This document shows positions 1 through 5,127 of a DNA stretch of 5,127 nucleotides, one piece after another. The first letter of the stretch is position 1. Each line of letters begins with the position of its first letter. The notes under the pieces are model-generated. The model saw nothing but the letters and a program-made list of their open reading frames with translations, was not told the origin of the DNA and made no database searches. The translations under genes and the position numbers were made by a program. The DNA comes from an uncultured Collinsella sp. (GTDB lineage: Bacteria > Actinomycetota > Coriobacteriia > Coriobacteriales > Coriobacteriaceae), in NCBI GenBank assembly GCA_902470265.1, contig CABRFW010000127.1:1-5127 (forward strand), in the 5' to 3' direction.

Positions 1-29
1 ATAGGACTGTTTGAAATTTGGAGGAAACA

Positions 30-53
30 CCCCGGCGACTCGGGGCTTCCCCG
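30..53 (-). terminator. weak GC hairpins downstream of gatB, possible terminator
   Basis: Just past the gatB stop the minus strand can form CGGGG-AAG-CCCCG (53-41) or, sharing the middle strand, CCCCG-AGTCGC-CGGGG (45-30). The second is followed by TGTTTCC, only a poor T-tract. The stems are five base pairs each and mutually exclusive. The position fits the end of the gatCAB transcript, but the evidence is thin and the next gene lies outside the window. Confidence 0.3.
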
Positions 54-62
54 GCCTCGCAG

Positions 63-1739
63 CTAAGAGAGCGACGTTCTCAGCAACTCGTTGAAGAGCT
101 TCGGGTTGCCCTTGCCGCGGCTCGCCTTCATGCACTGGCCCACCAAAAAGCCGATGACCTTCTGGTTGCCGTCGCGGTACTGCTGCGCCTGCTCGGCACA
201 GTTTGCCAGTACCTCGTCCACGATCGGCTGCAGCGCGCCGGCATCGCTCACCTGGCGCATGCCGCGCTCGTCGACGATCTTGTTGGGGTCGTCGCCAGTT
301 TGGGCCATGGCCTCAAAGACCTCGTGCGCCTGGTTGGAACTGATGGCATCGGTCGCCAGTAGCTTGGCAAGCGCTGCCACCTGGGCCGGCGCGATGCCGG
401 ACTCGGCCAGCGAGACGCCCACGCTCTTAAGATAGGCGATCATCTCGTTGACCAGCAGGTTTGCGACCGTCTGGGCCTCCTTGCCGGCCATACCGGCAGC
501 GGCGGCCTCAAAGAAGTCGGCAAACTCCGGGTCGCCGGCAATCTGCTCGGCGTCGGCCGCCTTAATGCCAAAGTCGGCCTCAAAACGGGCGCGCTTGGCA
601 TCGGGCAGCTCGGGAATCTCGCCACGGCAACGGTCGATAAACTCGTCGTCCAGATCGAAGGGCGCCAGATCGGGGTCGGGGAACAGACGATAGTCGTCGG
701 CCGTTTCCTTCACACGCATGACCACGGTGCGCTTGCGGCTGGGCTCCCAGTGGCGGGTCTCCTGATAGATGATGCCGCCCTCCTCGAGCACCTCGGCCTG
801 GCGGCAAATCTCATAGGCAAGGCCGTCATGCAGGCTCTTAAACGAGTTGAGGTTCTTGAGCTCGGTCTTGGTGCCCAGCTTGGTCTCGCCGCGGCGGCGC
901 AGCGACACGTTGCCGTCGCAGCGCATGGAACCCTTCTCCATGGAGCAATCGGAAATGCCCAGCGTCACAAAGATGCGACGGAGCTTCTCCATAAACAGGC
1001 GAGCCTCCTCGGGCGTGCGCAGGTCGGGCTCAGTCACGAGCTCAATCAAAGGCGTGCCGCAGCGGTTGTAGTCGACGAGCGACTCGGCCGCGGCGGTAAT
1101 GCGGCCCTCGGCGCCGCCCACGTGCACCATCTTGGCGGCGTCCTCCTCCATGTGGATGCGCAGGATGCGAATGGGCACCGTGTAGGAACCGTCCTCGCGG
1201 CGCTCGGGCATCTGCAGGTTGGACGCATCATAGCTGGCCAGGTGGCCGGCACGCTGATTGCCCTCGCGCATGGTCGACGTCATGGATGTGGACAGGCCCT
1301 CGGCGTTGGCCGAAGCGCTTGCCAGGCTCTGGGCCTCGTCCTCGCCAAACGCACAGTCGGGGCGCTCGGCGGCACCGCGACCGGTCACGTCCAGGTCCAG
1401 GTGACCGTACATGGCAAAGGCGACCGGGCCCTGCGTGGTCTGGAAGTTCTTGGCCATATCGGGATAGAAGTAGTGCTTGCGGTAGAACATCGAGTGGCGC
1501 TGGATCTCGCAGTTGGTGGCGAGACCGGCCTTGACGATACTCTCGATGGCGCGCTTGTTGGGCACCGGCAGGGCGCCGGGCAGGCCCAGGCACACCGGGC
1601 ACACGTTGGCGTTGGGCTCGTCATCGTGGCTGAGTTTGCAGTTGCAGAACATCTTGGTATCGAGTGCGGTGAGCTCGGTATGGATCTCCAGGCCGATCAC
1701 GGCCTCCCAATCCTGCAGGACCTCGGAAAGCTCCTTCAT
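63..1739 (-). CDS. gatB: Asp-tRNA(Asn)/Glu-tRNA(Gln) amidotransferase subunit B
   Basis: GatB is the cytoplasmic subunit of GatCAB that binds mischarged Glu-tRNA(Gln) or Asp-tRNA(Asn), phosphorylates the acyl side chain with ATP and amidates it with ammonia delivered from GatA. The 558-aa product shows the GLEIH motif (residues 16-20), four zinc-type cysteines (C32, C34, C47, C50, as CxC and CPVC), the YRKHYFYPD block (86-94), the HMEEDA block (196-201), LVDYNRCGTPLIE (221-233), and a C-terminal YqeY-like tRNA-binding region ending in GFLVGQ (530-535) and a GNPKLFNELL-type tail. It is longer than the usual 475-500 aa. Most of the excess is an extra segment at about residues 119-189, between the LDLDV strand and IRILRIHMEEDA. 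The frame stays open and conserved on both sides, so this looks like a true insertion. The ATG overlaps the gatA stop as TAATG, with GGGAGG (1749-1754) nine bases upstream. The stop is TAG. Family assignment is very secure; the role of the insertion is unknown. Confidence 0.97.
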   Translation of the reverse strand: MKELSEVLQDWEAVIGLEIHTELTALDTKMFCNCKLSHDDEPNANVCPVCLGLPGALPVPNKRAIESIVKAGLATNCEIQRHSMFYRKHYFYPDMAKNFQTTQGPVAFAMYGHLDLDVTGRGAAERPDCAFGEDEAQSLASASANAEGLSTSMTSTMREGNQRAGHLASYDASNLQMPERREDGSYTVPIRILRIHMEEDAAKMVHVGGAEGRITAAAESLVDYNRCGTPLIELVTEPDLRTPEEARLFMEKLRRIFVTLGISDCSMEKGSMRCDGNVSLRRRGETKLGTKTELKNLNSFKSLHDGLAYEICRQAEVLEEGGIIYQETRHWEPSRKRTVVMRVKETADDYRLFPDPDLAPFDLDDEFIDRCRGEIPELPDAKRARFEADFGIKAADAEQIAGDPEFADFFEAAAAGMAGKEAQTVANLLVNEMIAYLKSVGVSLAESGIAPAQVAALAKLLATDAISSNQAHEVFEAMAQTGDDPNKIVDERGMRQVSDAGALQPIVDEVLANCAEQAQQYRDGNQKVIGFLVGQCMKASRGKGNPKLFNELLRTSLS

Positions 1740-3253
1740 TACAGCTCGCCTCCCTTCCCGGCAAAATCGGGCGCGACGGAAAGCGCGGGCGCACCCGTGG
1801 CGGCATCGGCAAAGCCGCGCTCCAGGGCGCGGGCAAACGTGAGCAGCTGACGGTCCTTAAAGGCCGGACCCACCAGCTGGGCAGAAACGGGCAGCTTGCT
1901 GTCCTCGCCCAGGCCCAGCGGCACCGAGATACCACCGTTGCCGCAAATGTTGAGCGAGATGGTGTACAGGTCCGAAAGGTACATCTGCGTGGGGTCGCTG
2001 ATCTCGCCAAACTTAAAGGCCGTGCGCGGCGAGGCGGGCATGAGGATGGTGTCCACCTTGGCATACGCGGCGTCGTAGTCCCGCGTGATGAGCGTACGGG
2101 CCTTTTGCGCGGCGTAGTAATACTTGTCGTACACGCCCGAGCTCAGCAGGTAGGCGCCGAGCATCTGACGGCGTTTGGCCTCGGCGCCAAAGCCGTGGGC
2201 GCGCGACAGCGAGCTCTGGTCGGACAGGTTGGCGCAGCCCTCCTCCTGATAGCCGTAGCGAATGCCATCGAAGCGGGCCAGGTTGGAGAATGCCTCGGCC
2301 GGGCCGATGACGTAGTAGGCGGCGATGGCGGCGTCCAGGTGCGGCAGGTCGACCTCGACCAGCTCGGCGCCCTGGTTCTGCAGCTCCTGGGCGGCGCGCT
2401 GAACAGCGGCCTTGACCTCGGGCGTCAGGCCCTCGGCCTCCATAAACGCGGGGATGATGCCCACGCGCTTGCCCTCGATGCTGTCGTTGAGATGCTCGGT
2501 AAAGTCGACGGCGCAATCCTGGCTGGTGCAGTCGTACGGATCGTGCCCCGCACCGGTAAGCGCGTTCATGGCCAGCGCGACATCCTCGACCGTGCGGCCA
2601 AAGGGGCCCACCTGGTCGAGCGACGAGCCAAAGGCAACCACGCCGTAACGGCTCACGGCGCCATACGTGGGCTTAAAGCCCACCACGCCGCAGAGCGACG
2701 CCGGCTGGCGAATGGAGCCACCGGTGTCCGAGCCCAGCGAGAGCGCGACCTCGCCCGCGGCGACGGCAGCAGCGGAGCCGCCCGAAGAGCCGCCGGGCAC
2801 GCGCTCGGTATCCCAGGGGTTGTTGGTGCGGTGGAACGCCGAGCTCTCGGTAGAGCTGCCAAAGGCAAACTCGTCCATGTTGGCCTTGCCCATGGGCAGG
2901 CAGCCGGCGTCGAGCATGCGCTGGACGCAGGTGGCGGTGTAGACGCTCTGGTAGTCCTCGAGCATACGGGACGCGCAGGTGGTGCGCGTGCCCACGAGGT
3001 TCATGTTGTCCTTGATGGCCAGCGGCACACCTGCGAGCGGAGGCAGGGGCTCGCCGGCAGCGCGGCGCGCATCGATCTTTGCGGCGGCATCGAGTGCGAG
3101 CTCGGGCGCCACCTGCAGGAATGCCTGGACCCCGCCCTCGCGCGCCTCGATGGCGGCAAGGGAGGCCTGGGCCACCTCGGTAGCGGTAAAGTCGCCGGCG
3201 GCAACGCCCGCGGCGATCTGGGCGGCGGTAAGGGAATCGAAGCTCTGCGCCAT
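1739..3253 (-). CDS. gatA: Asp-tRNA(Asn)/Glu-tRNA(Gln) amidotransferase subunit A
   Basis: GatA is the glutaminase subunit of GatCAB, an amidase-signature enzyme that hydrolyses glutamine and passes the ammonia to GatB. The 504-aa product has normal family length. The Ser-cisSer-Lys triad is visible: Lys81 in AIKDN, the cis-Ser at Ser156 in GGSSGGSAAAVAAG, and the nucleophile Ser180 in GSDTGGSIRQPA. These sit two residues later than my recollection of the S. aureus GatA triad (79/154/178). Other family blocks are GKANMDEFAFGSSTE (122-136), GFKPTYGAVSRYG (192-204) and the DQVGPFGRTVED loop (213-224). The C-terminal half carries AYYVIGPAEAFSNLARFDG (311-329) and the LNICGNGGISVP strand (434-445), both typical of GatA. 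The ATG overlaps the gatC stop as TAATG. Its Shine-Dalgarno (GGGGGAG, within about 3261-3270) lies inside the last codons of gatC, and its own last codons hold the gatB site. All catalytic residues are present, so the enzyme should be active. Confidence 0.97.
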   Translation of the reverse strand: MAQSFDSLTAAQIAAGVAAGDFTATEVAQASLAAIEAREGGVQAFLQVAPELALDAAAKIDARRAAGEPLPPLAGVPLAIKDNMNLVGTRTTCASRMLEDYQSVYTATCVQRMLDAGCLPMGKANMDEFAFGSSTESSAFHRTNNPWDTERVPGGSSGGSAAAVAAGEVALSLGSDTGGSIRQPASLCGVVGFKPTYGAVSRYGVVAFGSSLDQVGPFGRTVEDVALAMNALTGAGHDPYDCTSQDCAVDFTEHLNDSIEGKRVGIIPAFMEAEGLTPEVKAAVQRAAQELQNQGAELVEVDLPHLDAAIAAYYVIGPAEAFSNLARFDGIRYGYQEEGCANLSDQSSLSRAHGFGAEAKRRQMLGAYLLSSGVYDKYYYAAQKARTLITRDYDAAYAKVDTILMPASPRTAFKFGEISDPTQMYLSDLYTISLNICGNGGISVPLGLGEDSKLPVSAQLVGPAFKDRQLLTFARALERGFADAATGAPALSVAPDFAGKGGEL

Positions 3254-3564
3254 TACTCGCTCTCCCCCTCTCCCAAAATGGACGGCACGCGGAAGTAACG
3301 CTCGCGCGCGCTGCCGGCGTTTTCGAGCGCAACGTCGAGCGGCAGGTCGCGCTCGGGCTCGCGCAGGTCATCGCCCATCACGTTGGACAGGCTTCCGATG
3401 GGATGGAACGTGGGCTCCACGTCGGGCAAGTCATATTGCAGGACGGGCTCGAGCATCTGGACGGCGTCGTTCATGTAGGACGTCATCTGGGTGAGCTCGT
3501 CATCGGTCAGTGCGATCTTTGCGTACTCGGCGATGCCGCGCACGTCTTTCTCGCTGAGTGCCAT
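3253..3564 (-). CDS. gatC: Asp-tRNA(Asn)/Glu-tRNA(Gln) amidotransferase subunit C
   Basis: GatC is the small non-catalytic subunit that wraps around the GatA-GatB interface and stabilises the amidotransferase. With the start chosen here it is 103 aa, close to the usual 95-100. The N-terminal helix (MALSEKDVRGIAEYAKIALT) matches the family pattern in which a hydrophobic helix starts about ten residues in. The middle DVEPTFHP...NVMGDD segment and the near-terminal YFRVPSIL are the signature GatC positions. An in-frame ATG six codons upstream (3582) would add MRKGAP, but it has no ribosome site and would leave only a short leader from the likely promoter. The ATG at 3564 has AAGGGAG five bases upstream. 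It is the first gene of gatCAB, and its TAA stop shares a base with the gatA ATG. Confidence 0.95.
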   Translation of the reverse strand: MALSEKDVRGIAEYAKIALTDDELTQMTSYMNDAVQMLEPVLQYDLPDVEPTFHPIGSLSNVMGDDLREPERDLPLDVALENAGSARERYFRVPSILGEGESE

Positions 3565-3569
3565 AGGCG

Positions 3570-3578
3570 CTCCCTTCC
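3570..3578 (-). promoter_or_regulatory. Shine-Dalgarno site deciding the gatC start
   Basis: Read on the minus strand this is GGAAGGGAG, ending five bases before the ATG at 3564. The upstream in-frame ATG at 3582 has only an AT-rich stretch (TTTATCTGTT) before it and no purine-rich site. The site therefore favours the 103-aa form of GatC over the 109-aa form. Confidence 0.7.
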
Positions 3579-3599
3579 GCATAACAGATAAACCGCTCT

Positions 3600-3605
3600 A
3601 GTATA
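3600..3605 (-). promoter_or_regulatory. possible -10 element of the gatCAB promoter
   Basis: The minus strand reads TATACT here, one mismatch from TATAAT. Transcription would begin near 3593, giving a leader of about 29 bases to the gatC ATG at 3564. No good -35 hexamer sits at 16-18 bases: the candidates CTGCTC and TGCTCC match TTGACA poorly. The promoter may be weak, activator-dependent, or not real. The leader is too short for a T-box or similar riboswitch. Confidence 0.35.
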
Positions 3606-3688
3606 CAAGCCAACGCCACTTGGAGCAGGTGCTTTACCCAAATGCAGCGAAAACGTAACGAGGGCGGTGGATTGGCGGGCGACGGGCT

Positions 3689-3771
3689 GGCGGTTCTGCA
3701 GCGAAACCGCACCGTCCATAGCGAAAACCGCGCCGATCACAACGAAAACCGTCCCGCCCACAACGAAAACC
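3689..3771. repeat. tandem repeat, four units of about 21 bp
   Basis: Four head-to-tail units lie at 3689-3708 (20 bp), 3709-3729, 3730-3750 and 3751-3771 (21 bp each). On the plus strand each ends in CGAAAACC (CGAAACC in the first). The two units nearest the sortase match at 17 of 21 positions, ending in the shared CACAACGAAAACC. Identity falls off toward gatC, and a lone CGAAAAC at 3648 lies out of register. The 21-bp period is two helical turns and a multiple of three, so every frame reads as a degenerate heptad peptide. I find no sign that it is translated. It sits about 85-170 bp upstream of the putative gatC -10 element. Confidence 0.8.
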
Positions 3772-3831
3772 ATCACAACATTCGACGCTTTTCGTCAAAA
3801 TCGCGATTTTCATCGAATGTTGTGATGGTTT
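3767..3831. repeat. 19-bp perfect inverted repeat with a central palindrome
   Basis: The arm at 3767-3785 (AAACCATCACAACATTCGA) is the exact reverse complement of 3813-3831, with a 27-base spacer. Inside the spacer, 3797-3810 (AAAATCGCGATTTT) is itself a perfect 14-nt palindrome. The outer end of the left arm overlaps the last tandem unit by five bases (3767-3771). Neither strand has a clean T-run right after the stem: the minus side reads TTTTCGTTG and the plus side GGAAGCC. It is therefore not a textbook Rho-independent terminator. It could be a REP-type or MITE-like dispersed element, a protein-binding site, or an RNA processing hairpin. Confidence 0.85.
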
Positions 3832-3841
3832 GGAAGCCCCG

Positions 3842-3876
3842 ACCACCACAAAGGTGCCTGTCCCCTTTGTGGTGGT
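3842..3876. repeat. REP-like hairpin, 13-bp stem, 9-nt loop
   Basis: ACCACCACAAAGG (3842-3854) pairs perfectly with 3864-3876 around the loop TGCCTGTCC. The minus strand through the loop reads GGGGACAGGCACC (3865-3853). From memory, this core recurs in REP-like intergenic palindromes of many bacteria; I cannot confirm that here. The hairpin starts 13 bases after the sortase stop, so it would form at the 3' end of that mRNA and could stabilise or terminate it. No U-tract follows on either strand, which argues against a simple intrinsic terminator. Confidence 0.75.
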
Positions 3877-3889
3877 TCTGGAGAATGTC

Positions 3890-4828
3890 TTATGCCGAGG
3901 CCTTGGCCTTGCGGCGCTTGCGGACCGCGTGGATCACGATGTCCAGCAGCAACAGCACAATGGCTACGACCACAATGAGCACGGCAAACTCGCGCTTGCC
4001 CCAGTGGCGGCCGGCCAGCGACTTTTGCTTGTCGACGTCCTTCTTGTTGTACTTGGTGCGCACGCAATGCACCAGCAGGCGGTGGTCGTTCACGCCGTAG
4101 GGCGTGCAGGTGACGAGCGTCACCTTGTCGGCGCCGGGCTCGATGGTCAGCGACTCCATCTCCTCGGGCAGCACCACCTCGGAGTCCACCATCTTGTAGG
4201 CGAGCGTCTTGTTCATGGTGTGCAGCAGCACCAGGTCGCCGGGCTCCAGCGAGTGGATGTCGTCGAACATGCTCAGGTTGCGCATGCCCGAGTGCGCGGT
4301 GAGCACGCAATGCGTCGAGGTGCCGCCCACCGGCAGGCTCGTGCCCTCCAGGTGGCCGACGCCCGCCATAAGGACTTCCTCGCTCGTGCCGTGGTAGATG
4401 GGCATACTCACGTCGATGGAGGGGATCTCGACCCAGCTCATCATGGGGTCGCGGTCAAAGATAAGCTGCTGATCGTAGGGCTCGATCTGGTCGGCGGGAA
4501 GCTCGGTGGCCTCGCCGGCAAGCTGCTCGTTAAAGGAGCGCGCCTGAAGCAGAATGCGCTCGCGCTCCTCTTCAGAGAGCGCATCCACCGTGCTGGACAC
4601 GGTGCTGATCTGGTTGAACACGCCCGAGGCCTCGAGCCGGTCCAAAATCCACGGCCAGGTCATAAGGCCCACGCCAATAAGGATGATGACGATGGTGATG
4701 AGCCGGTCGGCCCAGCGCGGCAGTCGCTTGCGACGGCGCTTGGGCTTGGGCTGAGGTTTGGGCTGAGGGCTTGAGCCACCGTTGTCCGCGGCGTTATTGC
4801 TCTTCATATGTTTGGCGCCCTGCACCAT
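3890..4828 (-). CDS. class C (pilus-type) sortase
   Basis: This is a membrane-anchored cysteine transpeptidase; class C members join pilin subunits through isopeptide bonds on the outer face of the membrane. The 312-aa product has a Pro/Lys/Arg-rich cytoplasmic N-terminus (21-38), a membrane segment (about 42-58), an extracellular helix (about 70-105), the sortase barrel (about 130-258), and a second membrane segment (about 281-299) followed by RKRRKAK. Catalytic residues are His179 (LTAHSGM), Cys241 (TLVTCTPYG) and Arg250 (DHRLLVHC). IYHGTSEEVL (144-153) and GVGHLEGTSLPVGG (156-169) are hallmarks of class C. The lid that normally carries DPF or DPW seems shortened to IEPYDQQL (115-122). The ATG at 4828 has GAGGAG nine bases upstream; an internal ATG at 4807 has a weaker site. 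No pilin gene is visible nearby, so its substrate is unknown. A housekeeping class D/E-type role is less likely given the two anchors and these motifs. Confidence 0.93.
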   Translation of the reverse strand: MVQGAKHMKSNNAADNGGSSPQPKPQPKPKRRRKRLPRWADRLITIVIILIGVGLMTWPWILDRLEASGVFNQISTVSSTVDALSEEERERILLQARSFNEQLAGEATELPADQIEPYDQQLIFDRDPMMSWVEIPSIDVSMPIYHGTSEEVLMAGVGHLEGTSLPVGGTSTHCVLTAHSGMRNLSMFDDIHSLEPGDLVLLHTMNKTLAYKMVDSEVVLPEEMESLTIEPGADKVTLVTCTPYGVNDHRLLVHCVRTKYNKKDVDKQKSLAGRHWGKREFAVLIVVVAIVLLLLDIVIHAVRKRRKAKASA

Positions 4829-4837
4829 CGCCGGTCA

Positions 4838-4843
4838 CTCCTC
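4838..4843 (-). promoter_or_regulatory. Shine-Dalgarno site of the sortase gene
   Basis: The minus strand reads GAGGAG, with nine bases before the ATG at 4828. This favours the 312-aa start over the internal ATG at residue 8 (4807), which has only a GCAGGG-like stretch upstream. Confidence 0.65.
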
Positions 4844-4866
4844 TACAGCCAAGGTTGTCTAAACAA

Positions 4867-4895
4867 ATAATAGCCGATTAGCGAGCTCATGTGCC
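4867..4895 (-). promoter_or_regulatory. possible sigma-70-type promoter of the sortase gene
   Basis: On the minus strand TATTAT (4872-4867) is a good -10 hexamer. GGCACA (4895-4890) lies 17 bases upstream and shares the ACA half of TTGACA. Transcription would start near 4860, giving a leader of about 32 bases that contains the ribosome site. The AT-rich run here stands out in a GC-rich sequence. It suggests that the sortase is transcribed separately from the gene upstream. Confidence 0.4.
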
Positions 4896-4939
4896 GAACA
4901 ACGCAGCCAGACTGCACCGTCCGGGCCACGTAACCCCAC

Positions 4940-5127
4940 TCAACCAATCAAGCCATATGTTGCTTTAATCGTCTCGAGTAGCTGCATCGTCGTTACGCCC
5001 GCAACCCCGATCTGCTTCAGATTGATGTCACTTGCCTCACAGTCTTTAACAAACGCAAGCATATCGTCCTTGAGCTCTTCGACCAGGCTGATGCCCGCCG
5101 ACTCGCCAAGCAGCTGAGCAAGCCTCA
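4940..5127 (-). CDS. unidentified protein, C-terminal 61 residues only
   Basis: An open frame enters from the right edge (first full codon at 5125) and ends at TGA (4942-4940). The visible piece begins RLAQLLGESAGISLVEELKD and ends LLETIKATYGLIG. It looks like two or three soluble amphipathic helices (LVEELKDDMLAFVKDCE; GVTTMQLLETIKATYG), with no membrane segment, no LPxTG-like sorting signal and no charged tail. It is therefore not a pilin C-terminus. Codon use looks a little less GC-rich than in the gat genes. I do not recognise the family and assign no function. It runs in the same direction as the sortase, 111 bases upstream of it, but the putative promoter between them means co-transcription is not required. 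It lacks an in-window start. Confidence 0.65.
   Translation of the reverse strand, partial: RLAQLLGESAGISLVEELKDDMLAFVKDCEASDINLKQIGVAGVTTMQLLETIKATYGLIG

Noticed and set aside
750..1850. Long plus-strand open frame (366 codons) antisense to gatB and the gatA end
   Set aside because: It mirrors the gatB codons, has Ala/Gly/His/Val-rich low-complexity content and no recognisable motif. It is a typical antisense shadow in GC-rich DNA.
2105..3298. Long plus-strand open frame (397 codons) antisense to gatA
   Set aside because: It lies wholly opposite a conserved enzyme gene and its composition follows the complement of gatA codons, with no domain pattern.
3580..3582. Upstream ATG as the gatC start
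   Set aside because: It lacks a ribosome site and adds residues not typical of GatC; the ATG at 3564 has a good site.
3564..3700. T-box or other tRNA-sensing leader before gatCAB
   Set aside because: The probable leader is only about 29 bases, and I see no T-box consensus or specifier-loop architecture.
3507..3776. Minus-strand 89-codon frame with VFVVGGT-like heptads upstream of and overlapping gatC
   Set aside because: The heptads arise because the 21-bp DNA repeat is a multiple of three; other frames show equally repetitive peptides. It overlaps the gatC start out of frame and has no ribosome site.
3689..3831. CRISPR-like array
   Set aside because: Units are contiguous 20-21 bp with no unique spacers of regular length, degenerate, and only four in number; no cas gene is near.
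3634..3849. Minus-strand 71-codon frame with GFRC-type repeats
   Set aside because: Same cause as the 89-codon frame: it is a reading of the tandem repeat and inverted repeat, with no conserved features.
4746..4768. 12-bp direct repeat (TTGGGCTGAGG twice)
   Set aside because: It simply encodes the PKPQ repeats in the sortase cytoplasmic tail and needs no separate explanation.

Overview
The window is a GC-rich bacterial segment in which every supported gene lies on the minus strand, so transcription runs from high to low coordinates. The gene style suggests a Gram-positive, high-GC actinobacterium: a class C sortase with both N- and C-terminal membrane anchors, GatB with a CxC...CPxC zinc-type cluster, and alanine/GC-biased codons. 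My best guess is a Coriobacteriia gut commensal of the Collinsella type. This is inference from sequence style, not from a database match.

Layout in transcription order, right to left. (1) 5127-4940: the last 61 codons of an unidentified gene cut by the window edge. (2) 4939-4829: a short gap with a plausible promoter and a clear Shine-Dalgarno for the next gene. (3) 4828-3890: a complete class C (pilus-type) sortase with an intact His-Cys-Arg active site but no pilin gene visible beside it. (4) 3889-3565: a repeat-rich intergenic stretch. It holds a 13-bp-stem hairpin with a GGGGACAGGCACC core, a 19-bp perfect inverted repeat around a 14-nt palindrome, four roughly 21-nt tandem repeats, and a probable -10 element for the next operon. 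(5) 3564-63: the gatC-gatA-gatB operon for the glutamyl/aspartyl-tRNA amidotransferase, with both internal junctions fused as TAATG. (6) 62-1: weak GC-rich hairpins that could end the operon.

The three gat genes make one heterotrimer. GatA releases ammonia from glutamine, GatB activates the mischarged Glu-tRNA(Gln) or Asp-tRNA(Asn) with ATP and receives the ammonia, and GatC wraps around and stabilises the pair. The sortase is functionally unrelated and is separated from gat by the repeat region.

I see no clear new multi-gene system. The parts most worth a second look are the clustered repeats between the sortase and gatC, an insertion of about 65 residues in GatB close to its ATP-binding region, and the isolated sortase with an altered lid motif.
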